DNA of 64,000 nt from Bicyclus anynana (Eukaryota; Arthropoda; Insecta; Lepidoptera; Nymphalidae). Each line of letters opens with the position of its first letter. Position 1 is the first letter of the stretch. The notes beneath the pieces were generated by a model, which did no database searches, was not told where the DNA came from, and was given only the letters and a program-made list of their open reading frames with translations. The translations under genes and the position numbers were made by a program. Location of the stretch: positions 4,429,355 through 4,493,354 of the forward strand of contig NC_069104.1 in assembly GCF_947172395.1 (NCBI RefSeq). The letters run 5' to 3'. This document shows positions 43,701 through 53,119 of the stretch, piece by piece.

Positions 43701-44816
43701 GTAGTAGTACCAAAAACTTTACGTAAGGAAATGTTAGGAAGAGTGCACATTGGACATATGGGTCTGGAAAAAACTAAACTGAGAGCTAGGGAGACAATAT
43801 TTTGGCCAGGTATAAATAATGATATAAGTAACGTAATAAATAGTTGTGATGTTTGTCTAACGCACAAGAAATTTAATCAAAAAGAGAAATTGCAGCCTCA
43901 TGAAATTCCGGATAGACCTTGGGTTAAAGTAGGCATTGATTTGTTTCAAATAAAAGGCGTAAACTATTTAATTATAGTAGATTACTATAGTAAATTTTTT
44001 GAAATAGTTGAATTACATGTTACTGATTCTAATTATATTATTAATTGCTTAAAAAATATTTTTTGTCACCAAGGAATTCCAGTTGTGGTATTTTCTGATT
44101 GTGGTCCACAGTTCACTTCAACTTGTTTTAAGGAGTTTGTTAGGGAGTGGGAGTTTAAGCATGTCACTTCATCACCTCATTATCCACAATCTAATGGACA
44201 AGTTGAGCGTACTATTCAGACGGTAAAGAATATAATGATTAAGACTAAAGAAAAGGGGTGTGACTATCGCTTGGCTATATTAGAATATTTAAATACACCA
44301 ATATCAAAAGAATTACCTTCACCTGCAGAGTTATTACAAAGTAGAAAACTGAGAAGTATTTTGCCTACATCAAATAATATGTTAAAGCCAAAAGTTCATC
44401 ATAATGTTAGGGAACAACTATTAAATAGACAGGCTGAGCAAAAGTTTTACTATGACCGTAATGCCAAAAACTTGAAAGAATTATTGAAAGGGCAAAAAGT
44501 AAGGATATATGATTTGTGTTTAAAAAAATGGATACCAGGAACAATAAGCGCTGTTCTAGGTAATAGGTCATATGAGGTGACAACCATCAACAGAAGGAAA
44601 TTAGTTCGTAACAGGCGTCACATTATAGTAGACACATCTACAGAAAGACAAGACACGTCTCGCTATGGGTTTGAGTATGATGACATAAACTGTAACATAA
44701 ATGTACAAACAGAAACTCAAAATACAAATAAAAATACACTTTATAACCATATTTCTCGTTCTGGCAGGATAGTCAGGCGTCCGGTTAGATGGGGTTTTGA
44801 AGACCAGCTTACTTAG
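40791..44816 (+). CDS. Gag-Pol polyprotein of a mag-like Ty3/Gypsy retrotransposon
   Basis: A single frame of 1,341 codons, taken from the first ATG (an upstream in-frame GTG at 40773 is unlikely in an animal). Order: Gag capsid-like region (~1-215), an Arg/Ala/Pro-rich linker (~216-265), zinc knuckles C267-C270-H274-C279 (CX2CX3HX4C, one residue short) and C286-C289-H294-C299 (canonical CX2CX4HX4C), protease DTGA at 337-340, reverse transcriptase with D553 and YIDD 613-616, RNase H with D762, E799 and D825, integrase zinc site H986-H989-C1019-C1022 and catalytic D1050, D1103, E1139 (D-D-35-E), then a basic C-terminal domain (~1230-1285). Gag and Pol are fused without frameshift or stop, so cleavage by the element's own protease must separate them. 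No env. No stop, frameshift or missing catalytic residue was found, so it may be active. Codon use is AT-rich except in the linker. Confidence 0.95.
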   Translation: MESVLTPPSAFYYDKNASDAGSIHEKWIKWKRSYEIYSKACEISNKSVEIQANILLHVVGEQCREVLDRWPEKCTTVEYIWKKLDEQFQTKKNLTVERHKFFIRDQRDNESIEQYVFELSKLAQNCEFRDLQEELIKDRLVCGVTSAAIRERLLREDDLTLKKALDICRAAVASRTYSENIKPEREETYHTHQIKQTQNDVLQIRSKMTSSRGRTRSEVRDAAEHRRSEDRGAGSRGPRAAVLPPRARPLAAGASQRRAAPGATKLCGYCGCVHKKFECPAYGQKCNRCFRKNHFSRVCGVNYIENSDDEVIYALNQNSDWNINLNICGNWIKFKLDTGADVNVLPLRFLSKLKVSQDCLLKTNTRLNGYSGASIIVVGKIYLSVFYKGKNYMLEFKIADVQSVPILGRYACTELDVVRRVMSIQSFNNLPDCVSMYDDVFHGIGCLPGHYKIHLKDDAIPVVHAPRKLPFAIKEDVRKKLNEMVGQGIIAKVEGPSDWVSSMTVVKKPNGDLRICLDPKELNLAIKREHFRLPTLDEILSKLSGAKYFSTLDASSGFWNIGLDDKSSSYCAFNTCFGRYKFLRLPYGICSASEVFHKKMIENFDDIQGVCMYIDDLLIYGSDKNEHDERLRQVLERCRKINLKLNAKKCKFGLEEIKYLGHRITKNGLYPDDSHITAITKMPVPKDKKDVERFLGLVNYIGGFIPNLSDRVFPLRELLKKEIEWHWNERHDKCFQDVKQCLSRRPVLQYFDVNKPIILSVDASKSGLGACLMQNNLPVCYASKALTKAEQRYAQIEKELYACVFACEKFYAYIYGKTDVIIESDHKPLISIIKKPITDAPGRLQRMLLRLQRYTFKLIYKPGKHLYIADTLSRAYEPASALHVSQDSLHDEVCAVSREAASALTEYFDNAQFAALQKSTENDIELQQLIKCINKGWPVEKSELVDIVKPYWNYKESLSVAYGLIWKNDRVVVPKTLRKEMLGRVHIGHMGLEKTKLRARETIFWPGINNDISNVINSCDVCLTHKKFNQKEKLQPHEIPDRPWVKVGIDLFQIKGVNYLIIVDYYSKFFEIVELHVTDSNYIINCLKNIFCHQGIPVVVFSDCGPQFTSTCFKEFVREWEFKHVTSSPHYPQSNGQVERTIQTVKNIMIKTKEKGCDYRLAILEYLNTPISKELPSPAELLQSRKLRSILPTSNNMLKPKVHHNVREQLLNRQAEQKFYYDRNAKNLKELLKGQKVRIYDLCLKKWIPGTISAVLGNRSYEVTTINRRKLVRNRRHIIVDTSTERQDTSRYGFEYDDINCNINVQTETQNTNKNTLYNHISRSGRIVRRPVRWGFEDQLT
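41440..41585 (+). other. GC-rich Gag linker segment
   Basis: Roughly four fifths G+C by eye inside an element otherwise about one third G+C. It encodes residues ~217-265, rich in Arg, Ala, Pro and Gly. Long open frames on other strands here are by-products of the GC content. It could bind RNA or be a lineage-specific expansion. Confidence 0.85.
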
Positions 44817-45035
44817 CGACTGACCTGGGACTTCTTTGTTTTTTTTTTTTAATATACATATATAATTGTTAAAAATTTTTTATCTCACTTTTCAGTAAAT
44901 AATGTGTGACGTGTGATGCATGTTTGTCTTTTCTTATAATTTTGTGTTGATTTTAAATATATATTTTTTTTCTTTATAATTTGGAAAAGGGGGAAATGTC
45001 CATTAATTATATTTTAATTTTTTTATGGGGAAAGA
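44817..45035 (+). other. 3' untranslated region and polypurine tracts of the mag-like element
   Basis: Two purine runs: GGAAAAGGGGGAAA (44983-44996), followed by TGTCC, and GGGGAAAGA (45027-45035), which directly adjoins the 3' LTR. Position points to the second as the plus-strand primer, although the first is longer. Confidence 0.7.
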
Positions 45036-45133
45036 TGTGAGGGTATTTGATAAAATAAATATGTGATGTAAAATGTCAGTTGAAATAAAGTTAGTACAAG
45101 CTTAACGCTGGTTTCATTGTGCACGACCTTACA
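45036..45133 (+). repeat. 3' LTR, 98 bp
   Basis: Base-for-base identical to 40629-40726. AATAAA signals inside would provide polyadenylation. Confidence 0.92.
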
Positions 45134-45414
45134 TCTTAATTTCATGTAAAGTAGCAATTAGTAAAATTATTTCAACGAAAAACCGTTATTAACGTATTTT
45201 CGTTGAAATAATCATGTTAGATGATCGTAAAACAAAAAAATCACTGCCATTTGATGTAAAATGACGTAGTCAAGATAATTTAGTTGAAATAACTATGTTA
45301 GACGATCACAATTACGAAAATATGATGACAAACGATGTAGTGACTATAAGTATATATAGTAAGTGATGTATTATTCGAATGGTAGACTGAGTTTTTTTTT
45401 TCGTGTTGAGTAAG

Positions 45415-45745
45415 TGCCGATGGCTCCATGTGGGACCACTACGGCTTCACCGGGGGGTTTGGGCGAGCGTAGAAGCATCACCTGATGAGACCCGAAGGCA
45501 GAAATAAAGATAGAGGACGGAACGGCTCTCTAAAGGCGTGTCCTATGAGACTCGGACCTCGGCTTAGAGGGCCATTCGGGAAGGTGTAACCGTGACCTGA
45601 GTGAATCAGTCCGGACACCCCCGAGATCGTGAGTTAGAAAACCCACGTCCGGGTGACGTTAGATATCGGGGACCTCGTATAGTGAGTTACATAATAACCC
45701 TATTAATGAGTCAAGGGTAAACTTGTAAATAATAAAAAAAACTTA
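45415..45745 (+). repeat. Unnamed interspersed repeat R-5K, copy 2, with SINE-A-like 3' end
   Basis: CACCGGGGGGTTTGGGCGAG, GAAGCATCACCTGATGAGAC and GAGACTCGGACCTCGGCTTA match 5071-5300. The end GAGTCAAGGGTAAACTTGTA followed by AATAATA7 closely resembles the SINE-A 3' end. Probably a truncated LINE. Confidence 0.65.
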
Positions 45746-46150
45746 CTTTTTTAAAGAATATTGTTTAGGAATGCAGTACATAGGTCTCTCAGACACCTCT
45801 GTTAACAACATTATGACAACCGATTCGATTTACATACAGATGACCCGTGTTTGTGTCACAAAACGTATTATAGATAACGTGTTTGTCTGTACGTTTCGTT
45901 TTAATTGGTGATGGGTTGTTGGTTATTGTGCAATGGTGCACGGATTGTTGAGCCGTGAAATTGTATTTACATAATGAGATAAACTTTGTCGTTGCTAGTT
46001 TTATTGGTGGTTAATACGATTAGCTTTATTGGTGGGTAATGGTCGACGCGTGGAACTTCGGACAAGCTTTGTTAGGTGCCTGGGTTATTTTATTCGGTTT
46101 ATCTATAATTGGCAATTTTGACATATAATGACAAACCAATAATATTCATG

Positions 46151-46457
46151 AGATCCGTGATAGCCCAGTGGATATGACCTCTGCCTCCGATTCCGGGTGT
46201 GGATTCGAATCCGGTCCGGGACATGCACCTCCAACTTTTCAGTTGTGGGCGTTTTAAGAAATTCAATATCACGTGTCTCAAACGGTGAAGGTAAAATATC
46301 GTGAGGAAACATACCAGAGAATTGTCTTAATTCTCTGCGTGTGTGAAGTCTGCCAATCTGCATTGCGCCAGCGTGGTGGATTGTTGGCCTAACCCTTCTC
46401 ATTCTGAGAGGAGCCTCGCTCAGCAATGAGCCGAATATGGGTTGATGACGAACGAAC
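46151..46457 (+). mobile_element. tRNA-derived SINE, family SINE-B
   Basis: Complete: CCGTGATAGCCCAGTGGATA, B box GATTCGAATCC, body, CCGAATATGGGTTGATGACG. No clear target duplication. Confidence 0.9.
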
Positions 46458-46519
46458 CCTATAATTAACATCAAAACATCACAATACAGCGGATACATCA
46501 TCACTTACTCTAAAATAAA

Positions 46520-46690
46520 CGTTAATTACAGCGCTACAGTTAGCGTCTTAGCTGTAGCATAGAGCTGAGGCAGCGCCCCATTCAGCCGAAGCCTTAGTAT
46601 TAAGTTAGTATTAATTCTCATGTATTTTTTCTTATTTATGTTATGTTGTTTTGGCTGAATAAATGTTTTTATTATTATTATTATTATTAA
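46520..46690 (+). repeat. Retroelement 3' end with (TTA)n tail
   Basis: Ends TTTGGCTGAATAAATG + (TTA)n, a poly(A)-signal-like motif followed by a simple repeat, typical of a non-LTR element. The identity upstream is unknown. Confidence 0.45.
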
Positions 46691-46950
46691 TTACCCTCAC
46701 CTTTACAAGCCAGCATCCAAGTCATTCGATTTCAAATCAAAATACCGAACATCAAAATGTCGTACGAACGTAAACCAAGCACTAAATGCAAATACACATT
46801 ATAAATTGTACCGGATAGTTACAATGTTTACTATGTATATTGCTTACTTAACTTTTAATTGATTCTTTACTTTCACCTTTATTGGATACCAGTGCACACC
46901 AACGAAACTTGAGAAATATATTTTTACTGATTTCCCGATATCTATCTTAA

Positions 46951-47137
46951 TCTAAACTATAAATCTGAAGAGTTTGTTTGTTTGTTTGATTAAACTCGCT
47001 AATCTCAGAAACTACTGGTCCGATTTGAAAAATTGTTTCAGTGTTAGATAGCCCATTTATCGAGAGAGGCTATATATTATCCCCATATTCTGTCAAAAAC
47101 GGGAACCACGCGGGTGAAACCGTGCGGCGTCAGTTAG
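46951..47137 (+). mobile_element. Helitron-like element, family Heli-1
   Basis: Head TCTAAACTATAAATCTGAAG, a good body, tail GTGCGGCGTCAGTTAG. It is followed at once by a Heli-2-type body. Confidence 0.8.
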
Positions 47138-47290
47138 TATGTATATAAAAGCGAAAGGTCACGAAATCTCGAAAACCGCTCGACGCATAAAGATGAAATT
47201 TGGCAGGGAGATAGTTGATAGTCAGTAGACATCCGCTATGCGGATTTTGCGACAGGGCCGAATTAAGGAGGTCTAAGGGCGGACAAACCA
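47138..47290 (+). mobile_element. Helitron-like element, Heli-2 variant, tail lost
   Basis: TATATAAAAGCGAAAGGTCA, AAAGATGAAATTTGGCAGGG and GATTTTGCGACAGGGCCG as in 30886-31047. It stops at GGGCGGACAAACC, before the hairpin. Confidence 0.65.
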
Positions 47291-47440
47291 CTAACAGTAA
47301 GTAGGCATAAAAAGTATTGTAAACAGAAAAGATTTGATTGTTTGTTTGTTTGCTTAGACACTACTGAACTGATTTTAAAAATTCTTTCACAGTTGGGAAG
47401 CTACATTATCCCCGAGTGCGTAGTTACGCAGGTAAATTTG
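47291..47440 (+). mobile_element. Helitron-like fragment
   Basis: GATTGTTTGTTTGTTTGCTT and TTTAAAAATTCTTTCACAG; tail not recognisable. Confidence 0.5.
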
Positions 47441-47540
47441 TAATAAATTTTGTCTATCCATTCCGTATTTTTTTTTTTTTTTGCTAGGATAAGAATCATT
47501 ATTGCAAAAAGCATTGGATGAAAGCCAAAGATAGTGATGG

Positions 47541-47592
47541 TGCTACTTAAAAGAGGCCTATGTCCAACAGTGGATATATAATGGCTGATGAT
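47541..47592 (+). repeat. RTE-type LINE terminus scrap
   Basis: GAGGCCTATGTCCAACAGTG then TGGCTGATGATAA, the last codons of the family. Confidence 0.6.
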
Positions 47593-47599
47593 AAAGAAG

Positions 47600-48828
47600 C
47601 AATATGGAAGCAACTTTAACCCGCATAGCTTCCCGCGTTGATAAGGAGATAAAATATACCCAATGTTATTCGTTCATAATGTTGCTTTATTTTGGTGAAT
47701 GCTGCATTTCCGCGCTGGACAGACAGGCTGATTTGCCCAAATAGCCCAGCCCTTCTGTCACCAGCCGAAGCAACTAGCCGCGGTAAAATATTCGATGAAT
47801 TTTTTTGGCACTGCGACTCCATGGCCCAAGGGTTTCCACGGCAAAAGGAATTTGTGTAGTAGTAGTTAGGATATATGCCATTATAAGAACCTATTATTAC
47901 CTATTATGTGACAATACCTAGTCTTCCGAGCTTCCATGTTCATCACTTTCAATCAGATAGCCACCCTGTATTGACATCTAAAGAGACTATTGAGCCATAT
48001 TTAGATATAGACATAACATTCAATTTACTGTCCATCTGAGGATTCCACAATGGAAAGTGAAGATAGGGTCTAGCATTGTATGCACGCGAAAGGCGAAGAC
48101 TAGCGTTGTTCCGTATCCCGGTTTGACCCCAGGGTCAGCTTTCTACCAGCGTCAACCGGCCACTATGCAGTAATTAATTGCAGAGCCACCATAGACTAAG
48201 AATCTTCAAAGACTATGTAGACTTACATGCAAACCGCATAACTTGTTGAAGCAAAAACTTCTTTTTCACTACTCTTGCTCAAAAACACTGTCATATTACC
48301 ACTCCACAGCGGGGCTAAACAAGCATTTCAGCCTCTAGGGGCTAAAGTCATTTTGTTTTTTTTATTTTTTGTCTGTTACGAATACTAGCCTTCTATAAAA
48401 CGAAAAAGGTTTTAATAGTAGTCCAATGCGGGTTGGCTGTTGAGATTTCAAAGCAAAGCAAAAATTAACCTGGCGAAAAATCAGCTTATTTTTCAGCTGA
48501 TCCAAGTTACTTTAGTATTATTGAAATTAATCTTCTTCTTCTATCTTTTTTATTAGTCTTTGACCGCGGTATAAGAGAGTCGTCTTTTCCGCTTGTATGA
48601 GTTTTACACAGCTAAAATCCGGTCTTCCATTCAATTATTATTGTATGACCAATAACTTTGTAAGCTTAAGAATGTTGTAAAGTTTGCGTATTTATTTGTT
48701 ACAAACATTATAATAATATAAGGCAAAGTTGGTTAGGGAATTCGATAGTTCCCTTTATTAATCTATAGTTTACTAATCTATAGCAGGTTTTTACTACCGA
48801 AACTAAGGCAATTACAAATAAACCTCCG
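47600..48828. other. Unassigned stretch
   Basis: No gene or family recognised. Confidence 0.35.
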
Positions 48829-48829
48829 T

Positions 48830-48895
48830 TGACGATCTACGTAGCGCAGTGGAATATGCAGTGGACTTACAAGACGGAGGTTCGGAATGACGGAA
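48830..48895 (+). mobile_element. SINE-A head fragment
   Basis: TACGTAGCGCAGTGGAATAT and ACTTACAAGACGGAGGTTCG only. Confidence 0.65.
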
Positions 48896-49545
48896 CTATT
48901 AGCATAAATAATTTTTAACAAGGCAAAACGAACTAACTCTAAATCCAATATGAACCTACACATAATGAAATCATCATGCTTGTGTACATTTGCACGAATC
49001 TAATAAAGAACCTCGAAAATATAAGCTGTTTTAAACAGCGTTAAAAAATATCGCTGGACATACATAAAAAAAATCATACATACAGCCGAACGTAGAACCT
49101 CCTCCTTTTTGGAAGTCAGTTAAAAAAGAATTCAGTTGAAAAACAACCTTTCCCACGACGATAAAACCTAGATTATAATTGAATTAGTTTATTTCCACAA
49201 CCTGCATACAATTTTGGAAATCATTCTGACATCGCAGTGAAGCCTTAAACAAAACTAGACACTGGAAACATGTCGGTAATACACTAAAGACAAGTGGACA
49301 TTTCTATACACATAGGTATCTAAAATTAACATAGAATAGTAATAAAAACATGTAACGTCCGATAGAATCAAGAATATATTATGACGGACATAATCATATA
49401 GCGTGGATGATCCTTTATTACCTAGTTAGTACTTTGACCTGAAACGAATTACCAATATGAACCCTAGGCCTTATTTGCGGACCTTATTTAGCTGATGTAG
49501 AGTTACTATAAAACTGGTGGGACATGTCCTGTATAAACCTAATGG

Positions 49546-49806
49546 TATCATCATTACCAACCTATATTTGGCTCACTGTTGGGCACGAGTCTCCTCTCAG
49601 AATGAGAAGGTTAGGCCTTAGTCCACCACGCCCGCCAAATGCGGATTTGCAGACCTTATACACGCAGAGAATGAAGAAAATTCTCAGGTATCTTTCCTCA
49701 CGATGTTTTTGTTTGACGTTTGAATTTCTTAAAATGCACGTAACTGAAAAGTTAGAGGTGCATGCCTCGGACCGGATTCGAACCTACGCCCTTCGAATCG
49801 ATGATA
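49546..49806 (-). mobile_element. tRNA-derived SINE, family SINE-B, head damaged
   Basis: Body in reverse from the tail side to GGACCGGATTCGAACC (B box in reverse). The A-box side is replaced at 49800. Confidence 0.8.
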
Positions 49807-49879
49807 ACATGTTAACTTCAAATCCTTAACATCTTGACTTGACTTGAGTTTAGCACATTATAGTCATTTTAATAGTCAA

Positions 49880-50003
49880 CGCTGCGTTGCGTTACTGAAG
49901 CGATTTGGCTGAAATTGGGAATGGAAATAGATTTTATTCCATGGTTCCCGCGGAATTTTCGAAAACTAAATTCCACGCTGATGAAGTCGTGGGCTTCCGC
50001 TAG
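49880..50003 (+). mobile_element. Helitron-like element, family Heli-2, 5'-truncated
   Basis: Body CTGAAGCGATTTGGCTGAAA; tail GATGAAGTCGTGGGCTTCCG + CTAG. Confidence 0.75.
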
Positions 50004-50406
50004 TCTTTAAAAACTTACGAAAATAAACTTCGTAATAAATAAGTTATTATTTTATCTATATTTTTAATAAATATCTGTGTCCTGCTTTTTAAATTTTTCT
50101 TCTGGTATCTATCTCTATGCAAGTTTATACATAAAATGCAAATACTTAAATGCTTTTCGCTTCAAAACATCCTACTTCTAGAAGCTCTTTATTAACCGCT
50201 TATAAAATATTTTCGCAACATTTTCTACAGTGCATAATTATTATAATAATAGCTAAACATTAGATGGGTCATAATCGTATTAGAACCTTTTTATTATCAT
50301 TTGCAATGCACTTCCAACTTTACGTTTCCCCAACCACCTACATTGTTGAATAGAGGTTAAGATTATTAGGCAAGCTTGTTCCACTATAGGCTGCAGCATT
50401 GTAAAC

Positions 50407-50783
50407 CAGCGTTCCCCAACCTTTTTCAGCCACGGACCCCTAGGAAATCAAGCACAGTTTTCACAGAATAAAATAAACAATGTCCCAGTCCCAATCATAG
50501 TCCGAGCACCGTCGGTACTAAGTGCCACAAACTTTACACAAGTAATGAGTGGAATAAAGTTGTTTAATACTTCAAATATTAGATACTTCAGAGGTAAACA
50601 AAATAAAAAACATATGCAAGCAAGTTTGCATCATTTCTAATATCTGTTCTCTCATCAAAACAGAAATAAATCTGCTCGCTTTAAGTAACGAGATTACGAG
50701 ATATTAGCATTTCTAGGTCCAGAGATGACACCGCGGACTCCCAAACACATACTCACACACGGACCACAGGTTGGGAAACGATG
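50407..50783. mobile_element. Non-autonomous hAT element
   Basis: Ends CAGCGTTCCCCAACCTTTTT and AGGTTGGGAAACGATG form a TIR of the CAG...GTTCCCCAACC type common in hAT elements. 377 bp, AT-rich inside, no transposase. The 8-bp flanks do not match, so the duplication has decayed. Confidence 0.75.
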
Positions 50784-50789
50784 GGATAG

Positions 50790-51640
50790 TTGACGAAATA
50801 AACAGATGTCCCATCTTATTGTAAGTGGAAAAAGTTCTGGAGTTTTCTCAGTCCGAAAGACTGACTGACCCCAATTTTTAGTCTAACAAAGCACACACTA
50901 AATCTGAGATCATTTTAGATTTGATCATGAAGCCTCCTTAACTGACACTTTAGGTAAGATTAACACGCTCCATTAAGATGCTTATCATTCAAATTGCTGT
51001 CTCGCATCGCGTTAACAGCTGTTTGTTTTCAAGTTTCGCAGTTTTATCTACTTTTTATGTCTACCTCACTTGACTAATGAACCACTGTTAAGATCTCAGC
51101 TTCCCAGCTTATACTAAGCTGTCGCCCCACTTCTTTTATCATTGTCATCGGAGATGAGGCCCCTGATTTGTTGCATCACACGATCGTCAAAATCAACGTC
51201 GATCGCGGTGGCTTTAGGACTCAACTCTTATCCCAATTAGCCGAATAAACGCACAGTTCAAAAAGGCGAGGTCCTCTGGCGTTAGAATGTATTTCAGGAC
51301 AGAAACCTCAGTTCCAAGTCCGCTTTTGCAAGCACCCAGCGACCCCAACGAAAGCTTTCATCTCAAACGCAAAACTCAATTACTCAAATAATTAATATAC
51401 GGAAGCTCAGTCCACCGTAGGGATAGACGATACACGAGATTCGTATCTCACAGAAGACTTATTTGAAAAACATCGTTCAAGATCAAGAGATGTTTAAGAG
51501 CCTCTAGCATAGCTTTGCAACAAAACTGAGAGTCATGATTGAGAGAGATGGTTTCTCATGATACCCAAAAAATACGTTGTATACTTGGACAATCTAGTAT
51601 AAGGTATGGTTTAGAGAAACATGGTTTCTCATGGTATCCC
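50790..51640. other. Unassigned, possibly Gypsy-derived
   Basis: Precedes the integrase fossil. Contains two copies of ATGGTTTCTCATG.TA (51549 and 51620). No coding motif found. Confidence 0.3.
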
Positions 51641-51647
51641 AAAAAAT

Positions 51648-52035
51648 AACGTTGAGTCGCAAGTATTCCATGAAGTATGCAGAATTTTGGGGCTACATGA
51701 AACACAAACTACTGCGTATCACCCGCAATCAGATGGAATGGTTGAGAGATTCAATCAGACCTTTGAAAGGCATTTGGCGAAATAAGTGGATACCCCCCAG
51801 AGGGACACTGGGACATGTATAGACAACTATTCCCGCTTATAGAGCAGCAGAGCATGAAACCACGAAGGCGACACCGGCGTTCGTCAATTACTGTAGGGTA
51901 GTACGTCTGCCAGCAGACCTTTTGACTGAAGGGTCACCAGACGAACCCCATACCGTGATAGACTATGTCTCTAAACTAGGAGAGAAAAGGTCTATATCCT
52001 TGAAAACTGTCAAAGCTACCACGGTCCAAAATCTA
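51648..52035 (+). pseudogene. Ty3/Gypsy integrase core, broken
   Basis: The first part reads ...VFHEVCRILGLHETQTTAYHPQSDGMVERFNQTF, the end of the integrase core with its catalytic Glu in M-V-E-R-F, and reaches a stop at 51783. After a frame change, AYRAAEHETTKATPAFV... and DEPHTVIDYVSKLGEK (51823-52035) continue the same protein. The Asp residues and zinc site are missing. It belongs to a different Gypsy lineage from the mag-like element. Its 3' side is cut near a SINE-A. Confidence 0.85.
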
Positions 52036-52097
52036 TATATTTTTTTTAAAAGACAACCGTACTTACCGATGGTAGGACTATGGTCTGACAAACTTTT

Positions 52098-52425
52098 GAC
52101 CTCCGTGGCGCAGTGGTATACGCGGTGGATTTACAAGACGGAGGTCCTGGGTTCGATCCCCGGCTGGGCCGATTGAGGTTTTCCTAATTGGTCCAGGTCT
52201 GGCTGGTGGGAGGCTTAAGCCGTGGCTAGTTACCACCCTACCGACAAAGACGTACCGCCAAGCGATTTAGCATTCCGGTACGATGTCGTGTAGAAACCGA
52301 AAGGAGTGTGGATTTTCATCCTCCTCATAACAAGTTAGCCCGTTTCCATCTTAGATAGCATCATCACTTACCATCAGGTGAGATTGCAGTCAAGGGCTAA
52401 CTTGTAAAGAATTAAAAAAAAAAAA
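52098..52425 (+). mobile_element. tRNA-derived SINE, family SINE-A, full-length reference copy
   Basis: Head CTCCGTGGCGCAGTGGTATA (A box), GGTTCGATCCCC (B box), GGTCCAGGTCTGGCTGGTGG, CCACCCTACCGACAAAGACG, CCATCTTAGATAGCATCATC, then GTCAAGGGCTAACTTGTAAA and poly(A). About 328 bp. Confidence 0.92.
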
Positions 52426-52850
52426 CTTTCAATCTTCATAAAATTAGGTTTATTGGCTATCACAGACTCTCGTGCTTCTGGGTCAACGGAGGAGAGGTGT
52501 TTGCTTGTTGTAAGCAAATGTCAAATGTATAGCCAAGTTAACGGTTGGTTCAAACTGTAATTTACTCGCATACTTACTCGTATTATAATTTACATTCAGT
52601 GGCATAAATGCAAAGATGTTACGTCACATAATTACTTTATACCTACAGCCAAATGCTGTTCATATAAGGCAGTTACATTGAATAAATTGAAATAACTCGG
52701 CCCGGTAAGCAGTTGCGTAACGGAATTCTTGAACCAATATGCATCTCAAATAGTACCGGAGCTGTTGAATTGTCATGATACGAGCTCTTATGCTTAATAT
52801 TTACCCGAAGTTACCTTCATTCATAGAATAGAAAGAAACAAAAGAAAAAT

Positions 52851-52897
52851 AGATTAGCGTTAAAATTATAGACCTGTGTCTATAATTTCTAATCTAA
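52851..52897. repeat. Imperfect hairpin
   Basis: AGATTAG...AAATTATAGAC CTGT GTCTATAATTT CTAATCT; one 5-base bulge on the left arm. Confidence 0.7.
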
Positions 52898-52972
52898 TCT
52901 AATAAAAACAAATTACAATTTATTTTTTTATAATATTTGGCCAAAACCTACCTGTTTTGATTGATTAATTTA

Positions 52973-53119
52973 GGAAAAAGAAATGTAGGAAGACCAATCA
53001 GACAGTGGGCTGATGATATCACTCAGATAGCCGGAAACGAATGGATGAAATCTGGCAAAGACAGGGAGTTGTGGAAGAAGATGGAGGAGGCCTTTACCCT
53101 TTCAGGGGTCCATATTTAA
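52973..53119 (+). pseudogene. RTE-type LINE, C-terminal fragment (second lineage)
   Basis: 48 codons GKRNVGRPIRQWADDITQIAG.EWMKSGKDRELWKKMEEAFTLSG then a stop: the same R-x-x-x-W-x-D-D-I...A-G...W architecture as 21382 but a clearly different sequence. A short 3'-UTR and AATAAACGGCTTATTTATTT follow to about 53240. 5'-truncated. Confidence 0.75.

Larger units (their letters stand above)
40629..45133 (+). mobile_element. mag-like Ty3/Gypsy LTR retrotransposon, apparently intact
   Basis: 4,505 bp: identical 98-bp LTRs, primer-binding site, one Gag-Pol frame, 3' untranslated region with polypurine tract. Short LTRs, a tRNA-Ser-type primer site and a ~4.5-kb size fit the mag lineage known from Bombyx (family knowledge). 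No envelope gene follows pol. The flanks ATAAG and TCTTA do not form a direct target duplication. Identical LTRs imply a recent insertion. Confidence 0.92.
40558..45345. mobile_element. Inverted-repeat MITE (~283 bp) split by the mag-like retrotransposon
   Basis: AGTCACTACATCGTTT at 40558 has its exact reverse complement ending at 45345. The complementarity continues imperfectly for ~50 bp (ACTTTCG/CGAAAAT, TAACAT/ATGTTA). Removing the retrotransposon leaves about 283 bp. The right part also has TTATTTCAACGAAAA facing TTTTCGTTGAAATAA (45167-45212) and two related GTTGAAATAA.TATGTTAGA-type units. Confidence 0.7.

Noticed and set aside
44817..45035. Envelope gene downstream of pol
   Set aside because: Only ~220 bp of AT-rich sequence lies between the stop codon and the 3' LTR, with no open frame.
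44997..45133. Longer 137-bp 3' LTR starting after the first purine run
   Set aside because: The 5' LTR has only the 98-bp part, and TGTGAG/CTTACA form proper LTR ends; kept only as an evolutionary hint.
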